Below, one piece after another: positions 36,051 to 49,595 of a DNA stretch of 64,000 bases. Position numbers and translations under genes: made by a program. Source of the DNA: Pampus argenteus (Eukaryota > Chordata > Actinopteri > Scombriformes > Stromateidae); NCBI GenBank assembly GCA_036937835.1, contig CM072879.1, positions 15,493,001 to 15,557,000 on the forward strand, read 5' to 3'. A model generated the notes under the pieces. That model was not told the DNA's origin. It made no database searches and worked only from the letters and a program-made list of their open reading frames with translations. How positions within the stretch are numbered: position 1 is the first letter of the stretch; each line of letters starts with the position of its first letter.

Positions 36051-36809
36051 CCACAGCTTGGATGATTGATTGAAGTAATTTGTAGAAAAAGACAGTAGAA
36101 GCATGACAGGAAAGAAAAATGATCCCCTTGATGCAGGTAATGATGCTGAAAGGGGGTTAATACGAATCATTGGCTTTAGTTTTCTAGCTACATCATCTCA
36201 AATGTCAGCAGATACACAGCAGGACCGTGTGTGTGTGTGTGTGTGTGTGTGTATGCTCACACCTATAGTTTTATGTGTGTGTGTGTGTGGGTTAATTATC
36301 TATGCATAAAGACATGTTTTGGGTTCATTTTTCCAGCATCTTCAAACATTACCAGCGAGTATCCATCAGTCCTGATGCTGAGGCCGAGATGACAGGCCAG
36401 CGAGGGACCTGCAGGATGACACAAACACACACAGCGAGACAGCCAGCGTGGACTGACCCAGGGGGAAGCTGGGATTGTGTGATGGAGGAGAGAAGCGTGC
36501 AGCGTGAGGCCAAGTTAAACGATCTCAGAGACACTGGTTCACCTCGGGAGGCTAAATGGCCATCTGTGATCCTGCACACACAGGCTGGCTCATCTCCCAC
36601 TTTTAGTTTCTCCCTCAAACCTCTCTTTTTTCATCTCTGAGCCCATACTTAACCTCTGATTAGATGTTAATTAAAGGCTTTTAAGTAAAGTATCGTCATC
36701 ATGGGATGAAACGGGAGCAAAAAATATAAGACATGGCAACATTCGGAAGACAATGTCATTGGTTTTGAATACAATTACCTCACAATAGTATTTAATAGAA
36801 TACACGAGA

Positions 36810-36945
36810 AAATGTACTTCCCACCGCTGCCTGCTGGAGGCGCTATAGGAAGTCAGCTAATGACAAAAGTCATTAGGATTTATCATCAGGAAACCATGAA
36901 TGCCTTTACACAATTTAATGGCAATCTATATTTATATAGCTGTAT
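36810..36945 (+). repeat. dispersed repeat family D fragment
   Basis: 'gaggcgctataggaagtcag', 'gtcattaggatttatcatca' and 'aatttaatggcaatcta' match in order a repeat that I recognise as widespread in fish genomes. Only one copy is evident in this window, so the call rests on recognition and not internal comparison. Confidence 0.5.
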
Positions 36946-37277
36946 AACCAACAAGGCCATAAGTGGATACACTGAAGGATGCTACGATATAAGCTGCCTG
37001 GACAGAAGGACATAATCATATTTATGTGATACAGATTGGATGGAGATGCCACCCTAATGTCGTGATTAAATATATGATAGTGAGAAATACTGTAGCCCAT
37101 CTTCTGACAGAGAAGAGGGAGAAAACCAGAGACGGAGAGGGAGAAAAACCGGGGCAACTATAAATAGCAGCTTAGCGTTGAGGGGAGAGGAAAAAGGCGG
37201 CAGAGAGACTGAGAAGGAAAAAGGTGAAAAACACACCCGAAGAAAGAGATGTGTCGTTCACAACTCAAAATGACTCT

Positions 37278-40200
37278 TTTATTCATTACTCAAACAACTG
37301 AAGTCAGAAAACAACCAATGCGTGTGCAACACATCCATGAATGTAATCATAATAAAACCCCAAGAGAATCAATCACATGTACACCGGTTAATTTTTGTTG
37401 TTGTTTTTTTTTTGTTTTTTTTGGCAGACGCCTCTTTAAAACAAACAATCTGTCGCATTTTACAAGCTCAAAAAGAGAATAAAAGGAGGAACACGTCTTT
37501 CCCGGCTGAACACGTCTTTACAGCAAACAGCTACGGTTTATGGCACACGGGGAGATGCAGCCTAGCTATCGCCATATAGACTAGATATGAGGAGTAGATA
37601 CACACTCACTGCCTCTGTACAACAGTAATACTAAACAGCACTGTGCTCCTCTTACTCTATAACACTGAAATATAACCGTGTCGTTCAAATAAGGACAGGG
37701 CCTGTATTTATCAAACCGCTTTTAAGTTTTACTCCTTCTCACAAAAACGTATAAATACATAGTTTTATTTTTGGGTGTTTATTCACTTTATTTATGATTA
37801 GACGAGATTAATACCACTTTAATTTCTTAAGAGATTAGATGAAATTAATACCACTTGAGTGTTTGTGTGCAGTAGCTGTGATGCTACAGCTAGTAGCCGG
37901 TTAGCTTAGGAGGATATAAAGATTAATAACAGAGGAAAGCAGCCTGGATTTATCTAAAGATAACAAAAATCACCTTTAAAACTCGCTGATTATCATGTGA
38001 CATTTTGTTAATTTAATCAGTACAACAAAACAAAGTGTAAAAAAAAACTTTAGCCAGGCTAACTGTTTCCCCTGTTTCCAGTCTTTATGCTAAGCTAAGC
38101 TAACTGGTTGCTAGCTTTGTAGTTTTTTAGTCTAATTCTCTGCAAGAAAGAAAATACGTGTATTGCCCAAAATATCAAACTATTGCATTATGAATAAGCT
38201 ATTATTATAATTCAAATTATTTGACTTAAAAAGGCTTTTAAATATAAGATAAAAAAGAAGTAAGTATAGAAGATACCATACAAATCATATTATAGTATAA
38301 TTCAGGATAAGGTTGTTTCTACTATTTGCAGTTGCTCCAGTTTGGTTTTATTTTGGTTCAAATCCAATAGCTGTTATTATTATATTTATATATTTGATTA
38401 TTGTTCACTCCACCATGTTAATTGCCACTTATTTCACCAAAATAAAACAAACTAAATTGTTTATTTTATTTTATTTTTTTTTAAGTTAGATAAATACCAG
38501 CCCAGGTGTGATCAATGTCCTTAATATCATAGTGAAAATAAAATAATAATAACAATAATGATAAATAATAATAATATAACCTAGTATAAACTGTAGCTAT
38601 TCTTTATCTATTGTGATCATTTTCAATAAACATAATTTCATTATTTTTTAATATCTCTGTGCAATCGTTAAAATAAAAAAATAGCATCATCACAGGAACC
38701 AAAAGGAAAAAAAAGGGAGAAGCAGAAGAGATATGTTAATAGGTCCAATAACTCATGTGGACAGGAAAACGACAGAAAGAGAGAGATCAGGGATCAGGGG
38801 AGAAAGGTTTCACAGAGAGGAAAGTGCTACAATACAGTGTAGGCATTGATTTTTTTTCTCTCTCTCTTTTTTCAATTCAAACATTCATTTTCAGTTTTTT
38901 TCCTTTTCCACAACTCCTGTAGTTCATACTGTAATGTTACAGCCACTTACAAACAACAGTGCTACATTATGGAAACTGTACTCATATTGAAGGAACCCTG
39001 ACTCGTTGTACAGTTAAAAAAGAAAAAATACTGTAGGAGCTCACAGCTGCACATCTAGCCTCAATATTTAAGACAAATTGAAACAAACTGAGGATGACAT
39101 GCAGGGGTTTATGTCGTCTCATAAGTCTAAACATTGCACTAAAGTTTCATATACAGTGTCTGAGATTAAATAGCTAAGAGATGTGCAACACAAAATAGCC
39201 CAATACACTTTTAAAATACTTGCCAAAAACAATATTTGCAAACTTATTAAACCCATAACTCTATAATACTTATCATCTAAAGTGTCTCCTGTTCTTGTTT
39301 TGACAGTAGCTTGTTTGACATTTTGAAAAATACTGTTGCACACACTTCTAGAAATTTATGAAATGCTCCCTTTTTTTTTTACACAATAAAAGCGCATTAG
39401 CTTTCAAAATGAATTCAGTTTTTATCATGCACTATAAGAACTATGAACGTAAGCAGCTGTGTCATCTTACCTGGTTGCTACAAAGTGCAATATCATCGTC
39501 ATATGATATCAAATGTAAGCCAATTTCAAAGTGTCAACTAGTGATATACTGTAAATCATAGCAGACAAAGTCAGTACATGGGTAGATATTAAATAAATTA
39601 ATAAATAACAGTTTTGCTTTTTTTAAATAAATAAAGAAACATGTCATACATAAATTATGATAGACACAACCAATCTCAAATAAATACTCCATGTTTGGTC
39701 ATTTTGTCTGTCCAGTCTCCATTTGGTGTGTTAAATTTGTATTGATCACCCCCCCCTTCTAACACTTTAAATCAGTTTGACAGTCTCTTATGCAAGTACG
39801 GCAATAATACTATTCTGTAAATCAATAGTAGCACACTGTTTCAGCATGGCACAGTTTTAAAAGAGGAAAACACACGTGTAGTTTTATGACTAAAATGTGC
39901 ATTTCACTATCCTCCCCCCCAAAAAAACCTCATTGATTGTAGTGTCTCTGATTACAGCTACAGTGCGGGTCTGTTTGGTCATTGGAATATTTGAAACTGA
40001 AACACACAGTGACCTATCCTCTCATCTAACTAATCCTTATGAATTAATCATTGTCAAATGAATGGTTAATGCAAGGAGCTTTGTTCCCCTTTCTACAGCT
40101 CATATCTGAGTGTAAATATTAAGCAGTCGCTGGTGTTAACAGCAATACTGGGCCTCATTTGACATCTGCTTGCATTTGGCATTTTGGTGATTGGTTGTTC

Positions 40201-40408
40201 TTGGTCGTCGGTGTGTGTTTTTTTTAATGGCAGCAGGTTAGGTACAACTGTAACTGTACACAGAGGGCCAGTGTTCAGACCCAGTGTGTAGCAGCAAGCA
40301 GTAGCAGTTTGAGTGGATTATCAGTGCTCCTATCTCCTCCGTCCGATTGAGAATAGTTAGCTAGCTAATATATGCAGTGATTTCCCATCTGTCTGACGCT
40401 GCGTGTAG
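37278..40408 (-). other. prrt1 3' UTR (inferred) with poly(A) signals
   Basis: Downstream of the prrt1 stop, reverse-strand AATAAA occurs as three overlapping copies at 38460-38475 and again at 37278-37283, implying 3' UTRs of about 1.9 or 3.1 kb. The stretch is AT-rich and noncoding, with a dispersed repeat at 38050-38195. Long 3' UTRs are common in neuronal genes such as PRRT1. Confidence 0.45.
38050..38195 (+). repeat. dispersed fish repeat, copy B
   Basis: 'gtctttatgctaagctaagc', then 'aactggttgctagct', 'attctctgcaagaaagaaaa' and 'attgcccaaaatatcaaac' parallel the copy at 97-250 block by block. It lies within the inferred prrt1 3' UTR. Confidence 0.75.
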
Positions 40409-43400
40409 TTACGGCTCCCAGTCGTCGTCGTGGTGCTGCGAGGCGATGATGACTACCACGGTGAGGATGGTGCAAAGCACAATGGAGGCGATGCCAACAG
40501 CCAGGCTGATGAAGGAGAAGTTGCGTGCCTCACGGGAGGCTATTTCTGCTGTCACCATGTCCCCTCTAGCTATTGCCGTACGCACCTAAATGATGTGAAA
40601 GAGAAAGGACGGGCGTGTGGGAGGGAAGAGAAGAGAAATCAGAATATAAGTTATGTAAGGAGAAGATGCACGAGTGGGAGCAGGAGGAGAGAGTCTGGTA
40701 AACAGCTAAAACACCACGAATGGATCGATTTCACTGCAGCACGGCCTGAATGTGCAGAAAGAGGCCACTCCACACAACATTAACACACTATAACAACATA
40801 TACGGCTCAGACCGGTAGGGTCTATGCCTTGTCAGCTTAACTCAACTCAAAGCCAGCTGAGCAGGCCCAGAGGAAAAAATCCATTCTATCCCGTTGCACC
40901 GACAATGGTGCCGTTACGTAATGTGGTCCGCCGGGTGCATGTTGGTCAGCACAGCCTGCCATTACAGAGGCAAACAACAGGCAACATGAGCTATGAAAAC
41001 CACCAGACGGAGCCTTTACATTTCTAATATCACGCTAAATTTAACTTAAAGGTCAATGAAGGGCTTGAAAAAGAGCAAAAACGTATAGATGACGCTGCTG
41101 AGAATGAAAACTACAGGTGCAGCACATTGCACTTTCTATCTCTTTGTTAAATATTAATTTACAGAAATAACAATGTTTATTTATTTACTTTTTTTCCTTT
41201 TTTGTGGTTCAAATCTGTACAAAGGATGTACAGTAATAGTGATAGAAGCACAAACTGAGGTTGGTCTGTATGGCAGCTTATAAAATAACATGTCATAAAA
41301 CCTATGGTGATAAAGGATAGGTCCACACTTTTTTTCTAAGTCTGTCTTCCTTCTATAAGATGAGTCAATTTGAATAACTTTAAGATAGATTTAGACTCCA
41401 AGATCGCAGGTAAAGGAGACATTATGTTAATGAATTTAAAAAAGAAGTCACATTAACCTGCACTGCCTTGATGATCGCAATGATGCCTGTAGGCCAGAAG
41501 CAGCAGACGGTGGTGAGCACGGCGATGGGCAGGTAGTCGTGTGGCGGTCGGCGGTCCATTAGGGTGATGCTGGGCGGCATTTGCATGGGATGAATCTGCC
41601 CCGGTGGGATGCCTGGGTGGCCTCCTCCGGCTGGCATGTAGGGCTGACCCTAAGAGGAAAGAGAGAAGAAGACAGGGAGTAAGTACACGTGATTTTAAAA
41701 CAGAAGAGCAACTTAAAATCACTTTCCACTCAAGGCACGAGACAAGGGAACAAGGCGACACGAGTTGAGAGAAGGACAGCAGCAAAAGCATGACAGAAGG
41801 AGGGACACAGAGCTTGTTATGATTACTGGTGTCGGACAGGCAGCAACGGGGGGAAAAGGACTTTATTTGCATTTTTGACAGCAGTCTGTCAAATTGATTT
41901 AGATGAATTTTTAACAGTCTGGCGGTAGAGCGAGACATCAGAGGCAAGTTAGTCACAGTGCAGAGCCTCTGAAGATTAGCCTTCAAAGCCAACTGGACAA
42001 TTTTCTCTGGATTTGCTTTATTAAAAACCACCTGCAGAGCTCAGACGTGACTCTTCAGGTTCTGTGCAGTCATATCCTCTTTCTATAGTCATAGTGCATT
42101 GATACGTACATATGTATTTGCGCAAAATTGTGTCTATTGTATGTGTGATGCAACAGTTGTATTAGAGTCATGCATGTCCAAGCTCCATCAGCAGCGTGTC
42201 AGGAAATGTCTGAAGCGATGATTGATTTGTGAGATTGCAGCTGTTGTACAGGATGAGCATGCTGCATACAAATCTAGCGTAGATAAACATAACATATTTA
42301 GACAACATAATGATGTACTACTGAGAGAAGAGATACAGCAGACAGCAGTGGTCAGCTTCAAGTCCATTTACAGCTCAATGTTAAAATTAGGACACTTGAT
42401 GGTGAAGTTGCACTTTCAGTCGTTTCATGACTCACAATCACATTTACAATTTCACCACTTCGCAGATTAGTTCTGGGTATTGTCGTGGATGGTTTTATGT
42501 GCTCATGTGTGTGTAAACACGTGGGTGTGAACCACTAATGCTGCAGACTCAACTCTGAAATGATGAAGACTGATAACATTTCACCTGCCAGGTTTGAAAT
42601 AATGAATGTTACACAAATGTCATACAGTATATATGTCGTACTCAGTTGTTTTAGTGTCTTATGTGAAGCACTTAAAAATGTCCTGTGTGTGAAATGCTTC
42701 ACTGTTTCACTGCATATCTAGCCATAATCTATGTATCTGGGTTTAAATTAATAAAAGTCCAATCAACCGCAGTTTTAAATATTGCTATAAACATTTTCTC
42801 CAGATATATATATATATAAACATAAAAACATGCTATGATAGATGCAATAAATTTGCATCTATGATATCTGAAAATTTAAAGGATGGAAAAATATAACAGC
42901 TGTGATATGAAGTGTACGTACACTAAAATTTGAGCAGAGATCGGTGCATCTCTGCAGCAGCCTGATGTCAAACCTGTGAAATTTCTAAAAGCAGTCTCTG
43001 ACTCACCGACGGCATGGGGTAGACGGGTACGTAAGCTGTGCAGGGCTGCAGCTGAAGCGGGTAGCCCGGGTGGAGGTATCCCACCGGAGCATGAGGCATG
43101 GTGCCTCCGGGGGCCTGGGTCTGGACCGTGTAGCCTTGCTGGGACCCCGGGGGTCCCATGGGGCTGCAGTGGAACTGCGTCTCTTGGAGGTAGCCCTCTG
43201 AGCCCGGAGGTGGAGGTGGTGGAGGATAGTTGGGCTGGGTACCTGGTGCAGGAGGCATGTTGGGGTGCTGGGGCACGTTGGGGTCTTGCGGGTTGGGGAG
43301 ATACGGAGGAGGCTGCATGGTCTGACGGCCAGAGTCATCGAGACCTGGGAAAGAGAAAGAAAGAGATTAGAACAAAGTGGGTAGAAGAACAATCACTAAT

Positions 43401-46400
43401 AGAAAGAGCAATAAAAGAGACAAATGTATAGTGTGAGGGCATGTTATCTGACTCAAGCACTGTTACATGTTCGTCCGCATGTTGAATGCAACACGTCTTA
43501 TCTTAGCTCTTGAGGAGGGAAGGAAACAATTACACAGAGCACAGCTCCTCAGCACGACGTCTGATAACAACAGAAAGAAAAAGGCTGATATTTTCCAACC
43601 TGTGCAGTCTCTGCGCTAATGATGACAGTAATTGACATTTTCACTTTCAAAGAAGAAAAGCCTTTTTTTTTCCTCTTTCGCTCCCATCAAAAACAATATT
43701 TATTAACAGCTGGAAACATGGCCCAGAGAACTGAAGCATCAGTCCATTTTTGGATGTCTGAGAATTACATAGTAAAACACCTCTTTGTTCAAACACTGAA
43801 AATGACCGATGTGGTTTTTTGCAGGAGCGTACGGTAATCCATTTTGACAGGGACATGATGAAGGATGAGGAGAGAAGGAAGAGAAATGGTGATAGATGGA
43901 GGTGAGGATGGAGGACTTGATGAGAAGGAGAGCAGGAGGCAGTCAGAGAGAGCAGAGCAGCTGAGTGATGACGGAAGACGACTTGTGCTCCGGGAGCAGC
44001 TTTACATAACAGTCCCCATCGCTTGTCACAAGAAGGAGCTCGACCAGAAACAGATAAAAGGGGGAATGAGCATGAAGGAAGGGTCACCTTTAAAGAAAAA
44101 GGTCATGGTGACGTGAGAGGAGAAAAAATACATGGAGCGTTTATCAGCCTGTGACATCTCTACTATTTATTTGCATACAAGAAACACAAGAAAGGAACCG
44201 GGATGGGCTGGATTTTTATTTCAGCCCTGATCAAAGATACGAGTAGGTGACAGAAGCACTGGCTTTAAACAAAGAAAGAAAAGCACCAACGTTCATTTAA
44301 AAGGTCTGGGCTTCCTCACTGCACCTGCTGCTGCCACAGCGGACCAGACCCAGATAAGTGAATAAAATGGACGGATGGTTGGAGTCTTGTAGTTAATTTA
44401 ATCACTAGTCATTCATATGAAAAATGCATCTCACAAGCATAATAATACTCCTCATCAACACAGTATATCAGCTCTCATTAATCTATAATTGACTAATTCA
44501 TGTTTAGTAATTCCATACGTCGCAACTCATATTTTTTTTAAATGAATGTACTAATAACTGATTTATATTTCTGTTGTTGATTCAATGTTTTTAAATGTAG
44601 AATAGTCGTTTTTTTACATTGGTAATAATTGATAGGATATTTTTCAGATATACGTTTTATTAATCACTGTCTCTTCTTGCAAAAAAATATGATTAATTGC
44701 TAATATGTATTGATTATTAGTTATAATCAAAATATAGACAATTGTATTCATATAGTTCAAAATGTCAAATTTGCTTTGGAGGGCTTTTGTGTCAACAGTC
44801 TGATCAATTTGTATCTTCAACATAAAAACTGCTCTAATCATAACAATTAACAATGTTGGGATCACGACCAGGGTTGGAGTCGTCGTGTCAGAGATGAGTG
44901 ACTCGTACAAATGCTACAAAAATGTCTGTATACATGATTTATCAGCGTATGGCAGAACAGTGAGTACAACAGGCAGCATTTAGCTGCAGTCAAAGTGCCT
45001 TTTAAGGAAGAGAAACATGAACACTGGTCACCAGCTACTCAGTATTTATGAATTTATGGGTATCACAGTATCATACTTACAATATTACAATAGGGAAGTA
45101 GTATTCTGGTTTGTTATTTAAAGCTGCATTCAAAATATTTAAGCTGCAATAATTAATAAGGAACGATTTTTGATAACTGAGTCATTTTTTATGGTTGCAG
45201 CTTCTCAAATGTGAGAACAGATTTTCTGTGTTATATTATATATGATACATATTCTTGTAAATTGGACAAAACAAGACCTTTGAAGACTTGTTTTTTTTCC
45301 TTCACATTTTCGAAGTCATCAGGTCTACAGTTATATTAAATAAGTCATCAATGAAAATAATTAAAAGTGTGCAGTTATGAATGTTAATACATCGTTAATA
45401 CAGAGTTTTGTCTGGATGCCCTGCAGCCTTTTTTTCCGCAAGGTAAGTGGAGGTGTCGTTCTTAAAGAATTAGACAAAGCAAATGTTAGGGTGCTAGAGA
45501 GAGGAGGGATTTTTCACAACCTGGCAACCCAAAATTGATACTTATTAATGTCTTATAAATGACTTATTAAGCATTAATTAAACACATATTGAGTATTAAT
45601 TCATGCGTATAATCTTTTATAGAGGATGACTTCTCATATAATCAGAAAGCGGTACAAATGTATCTGATACATCTGCTGGATTATTGCTGGTCATTCCTGG
45701 ATTAATTGACCACAGCGTTTATTTAGCAGTCTGCTGAACAGCATTCAGTCTTATACTATATAGTTTTTTAGTACTTCACTACATTTCAGAGGTATATATT
45801 GTACTAACCTCTAGGTTGGGACTAAACCACTGGACTAAACTGTATATAAAGTAGTTGAAACTAGCTCCACCTGCAGCAGCTACAACAGTAACATGCTGCT
45901 CTAACACTGATGCTTCAGTATTAATAATATAATTATGTAATAACATATCAGTCAGAGGGACCACATCACTACTTTTACTGCAGTACTTTAACATTTTGCA
46001 GGACTTTTACTTGTAATGCAGTATTTTTTTTTATTTTTTACATTGCTGTATTGGTACATAAGTAAAAGGATCTGACTGGCTTTAACATCCTGAAGGACGT
46101 TGAATGTTTTTATTAAATCATGTTAAACACGCGCACACGAAGGCGAGTCCCCTGTAGCGTGCACGCGCAAAGGACACCCACATATTGATGTACATGTAGG
46201 CCTGTTGGTAATGAGACATATAGACTAAAGGGGGGAATAAATGACAATAATAATACATAAGACATTTTAAAGTCTGCGAATTATTTCCAATTTTATGCAA
46301 TAAATAAATAAAAATATGGAGAAATATAATTCTATAAAGTCTGATAATATGACTGTAAACTCTGCTGTGTAATTTAAGGCCTTATATTGATTCATTCCCC

Positions 46401-46709
46401 CCTGGAGGCTGCACCCACACAGCGGTGCATCATCCTATAGAAACAAGCTGTGCAGATACAAAGCGGATGGAGATGTTGACAAGGGGAAAAAATGCAGATG
46501 ACAAAATAAATAAATAAATAAAAAGATGTAGTCAGCTCGATGTGCATCAGACGCTACAGAACATAAAAACATACATAAGCTGTATTCTCACATCTCAACG
46601 GGGATGAGAAGTGGCTCAATTAGGCTGCCAATTAGGCTTCAAACGCACCACGTATAAAAAAAACCCCACAATTACTTAAAAACATCTCACCGTGTTTTTC
46701 CGACGACAT
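40409..46709 (-). CDS. prrt1: proline-rich transmembrane protein 1 (SynDIG4)
   Basis: CD225/dispanin-type membrane protein that in mammals associates with AMPA receptors and supports extrasynaptic receptor pools. Four coding exons: 46691-46709, 43007-43344, 41458-41649, 40409-40585. They total 726 nt, giving 241 residues (human 306). The tiny first exon encodes MSSEKH plus one base and splices in frame into LDDSGRQTMQPPPYLP. Its MSSEK start matches human PRRT1. The N-terminal half is Pro-rich with YLQETQF and GYPLQLQPCTAYVPVYP. The C-terminal CD225-like part has RRPPHDYLPIAVLTTVCCFW, a re-entrant hydrophobic segment, then VRTAIARGDM, ASREARNFSFISLAVGIA and a final membrane helix (about 205-232). 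It ends HHDDDWEP, close to human HHENYWDP. The shorter length reflects loss of the His/Ala-rich segment seen in mammals. Intron 1 is 3.3 kb. Confidence 0.96.
45780..46085 (+). repeat. dispersed repeat family B, longest copy
   Basis: Lies in prrt1 intron 1. It contains 'aaccactggactaaac', 'aagtagttgaaactagctcc', 'gctacaacagtaacatgctg', 'gcaggacttttacttgtaat' and 'aagtaaaaggatctga', covering both the block seen at 28620-28800 and the end seen near 36010. Confidence 0.8.
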
Positions 46710-47352
46710 TTCTTCCGATCTTCTGTCCTCCTCCTTTGATCGGATGTTGATGTATTTTTTTTTTATTATTTTTTTTACTCCAGCTAGTGGTGGAAAAACA
46801 CAAAATCCCTCGTTGTCGTGCGCGGTGATGCGGACTTTTACTCCATCCTCAGGATCATCTTTAATAACACCCACTGTTTACTAATAATAACTTCAGGTGT
46901 GTGTTTTTTCCACAGCTCCTCCAGTTCACAGCTCCTCTCCTCCTCTCTCTCTCTCTCTCTGTGGCTGCTTGTCTAATAAGGTTTCTCCACTAACGCGTCG
47001 CCGTACATTGAATTAATCAGACACAAAGCTATCGTTGTCTTAAAGCGACAGCTCAGACTGGGAAAACGCACAAGCACTGGGCTGGAACATCCCATTACAG
47101 CTCAACAAAGAGGCAGCTTTTGAATGAGATGAATTTCTCTCCTTGCGTGACATTTTACAACCTCCTGTCCTCAAATGATTCCTGGTAGTTTATTCCTGCA
47201 AGAGATGTCAGAAAAACACAGATGAATAAACCACAGATGATGCAAGCAACCACATGTTTCCTTTTTTTTTTGAATCTCTTATGATTGTTTATTTCTATAA
47301 ATATTAAAAAAAGGACAACACATCATGTTTTTTTTTTAATACAGATTTTTAT
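46710..47352. other. prrt1 upstream region, to skiv2l 3' end
   Basis: This is the prrt1 5' UTR and promoter side. A CT-rich tract (46937-46963) lies about 230 bp upstream of the prrt1 start. No coding sequence is recognisable. skiv2l, on the same strand, ends at the poly(A) signal near 47348. Confidence 0.4.
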
Positions 47353-47353
47353 T
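47348..47353 (-). terminator. skiv2l poly(A) signal (AATAAA)
   Basis: TTTATT on the forward strand about 245 bases beyond the skiv2l stop codon. The short 3' UTR leaves roughly 0.6 kb to the prrt1 start. Confidence 0.7.
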
Positions 47354-47597
47354 ACTGTACAATAAATTACAATCCATGTTTCATTCCCACAGTCTGTACT
47401 TTGGTCTGTTAAAATGATTCCCTTTTTTTCATGGTCAGGAATTTCTTGTAAACATCATTGTTGTTTTGTTCTGTAGGCACATACAGCACTTCTCAGCAGG
47501 AACATGTTTAACATACACCATCTCTCTGCCTCACTTGGATGCACCTTGGATGCATCAAGCTCTCTCACATCCACCAGCGTCCCTCGGTCCGTCTCTC

Positions 47598-49595
47598 TCA
47601 GTGGGTGTAAAGGGAAGCGGTGAAGACGATGTCCCTGCGGATGGCCAGGGAGGCCTTCTCCATCTTGCTCCCCAGGACGGAGTCTCCCACGATGCGAGCA
47701 GCTTGCCGCACCTCCTTCAGCACCTCGTCCAGACGCTGGATGCAGCGGACCACCGTGCCCTCCTGGACGTCCGTCAGCTGGGCGATCTCTGCGAAAGGCT
47801 GGTGGCGGGACAGCAGGAGTGAGATAAGAAGTGAGATCTCATACAGAATGATTACTGACTGAATACTGTGCAGATACGTAAGCTGAGCGATATACAACCA
47901 GTCCATATATTACTGCAACAACTTGATTTGAAGATATGGAGATTGTGAAAAGTTCCAGATGCCAATGATGATGATTTTTTTTCCCCTCATCCAGATAAAA
48001 CACCCAGATACAGATTGCATGTTAACATCAGACATAAGTGGGGGTAAAATCAAGTGCAACAAAAGGTTAAACCTCACCATGCCTCTCGCCCAGCAGTACA
48101 CCACCTCCGTCAGGCCAAATTTGAACTGGCCTACAAACTCCTCTGCTGTCTGTGGTATCCCACATTCCCTCTGCAGCTCTCCGATACGCTTGGCCACCGA
48201 CAGCACACGATCGATGCCCTACAAAAAAAAAAGAAAAGAAAAGAAAAACAGAGACAGATGGGAAAGTTAAACCTGAAAGACGCATGTCAGCGAGACAGAG
48301 AGACTTTATTCAAGTTCAAGAAATCTGTCTCATTGCTCTCTGAGGAGCTCAGGTCATCACTAATTTAAGCCCTCATAAGGCACTTTCATGTATTACGGGT
48401 CATTCACGACACACTCTGACACAGCAAAGGCGTATCTGACAAGTGAAAAAGAAGGCGAAGTGCCCTTTGCCGTCTTTTCTGCAGGGAAATGATGTTACGC
48501 GTAGTACAATGTAATATGATGATGGCAAAAAATCAGTAAAGACACACAAATCCCACTTCCTCTTTACCTCCTGCAGTGTGTTGGTAATGTGCGGCTCCAC
48601 TTGCGTGTTCTGTGTGAAGATCAAACAGGACAGCAGGGCGGCGCTCTCCTCGGGCGCCAGCGGGCTCAGGACGTTCTCGAACAGCAGTTCGGTCAGCAGC
48701 AGCTCGTGGCTGCTGATCTGACAGGCCACCCGGCCTTTGAGCTGCACCGCCCCGCTGCTGTCGACGTACTGGAGGGACTGCAGGACCTGAGACGGAGACG
48801 CAGACAAACCTTTTAGTCTCAACTCATCAGCATGCAAAAGGTTTCATCAGGCTGGACTCAGTGTCTGGACTCAGTGTCTGGACTCAGTGTCTGGACTCAG
48901 TGTCTGGATTTCTTCTTTAAAATGTGTTGTGTCAGAGTCATATATCCCTTCTGCCACATTTATTTAGCCAAATTCACTCAGCACAGACAAAAACAAACAC
49001 TTCTATTAAAGGAATATGGCACTACAGCTTTTTTCCTTCAAAAGTAAACCAAATATATGTATAAAAACAAAAAGCACTCTTTATGTAACCTCATCGAGGT
49101 TTAGAAACTAATTTTAAATTCTGTATATATCATAGGGAGTGTCTTTCTGAGCAGATTTATGGATATATATTTATATATTTTGCTTATATCTCCAGGAAGT
49201 GTAAGACTCTGAATCTAAAAATGTGCACTGTGTCCAGACTGAGTTCTGACTCGAAAGGAGGACTGTCGCTCTCGTCTCTCACCCTGCATGTTTGAAAATG
49301 TTATGTCGAAACAAACAAAACCCCCTGAAAGGATAATTAATAGTACCTCATTGAAAGGACTCAATGATTTAAAAGTACCAAAATGAACTGTGTTGAACTG
49401 GAAAATGACCTCATTCTGAAAAAAAAGAAATGCTCCAACAAAAGCAGGTCAGAGCAGCGGGTCAAACGTCTCAAACCAAACCTTGATCCTCTGGTGGTAT
49501 TCAGGCAGCAGAGACAGAGACTGGTCCGACACCAGGAAGAGAAGCATATCCAACTCCTCCTGAACACTCATCCTCTCCTTAACTCGTGCAAACTG

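Larger units (their letters stand above)
35760..37270. other. intergenic, tmem268-like to prrt1
   Basis: The two genes converge here. Dispersed repeats lie at 35815-36050 and 36810-36945, with TG runs at 36226-36252 and 36273-36290. The stretch 36350-36640 is GC-richer and open on both strands, but the translations match nothing I recognise. Confidence 0.5.

Noticed and set aside
43647..44116. Frames on both strands in prrt1 intron 1
   Set aside because: They show no family resemblance, no splice support and compositional bias (Lys/Glu-rich on one strand, Phe/Ser/Leu-rich on the other).
48852..48908. Short regular repeats resembling a CRISPR array
   Set aside because: The units are directly adjacent without spacers, so this is a minisatellite, in a vertebrate intron.
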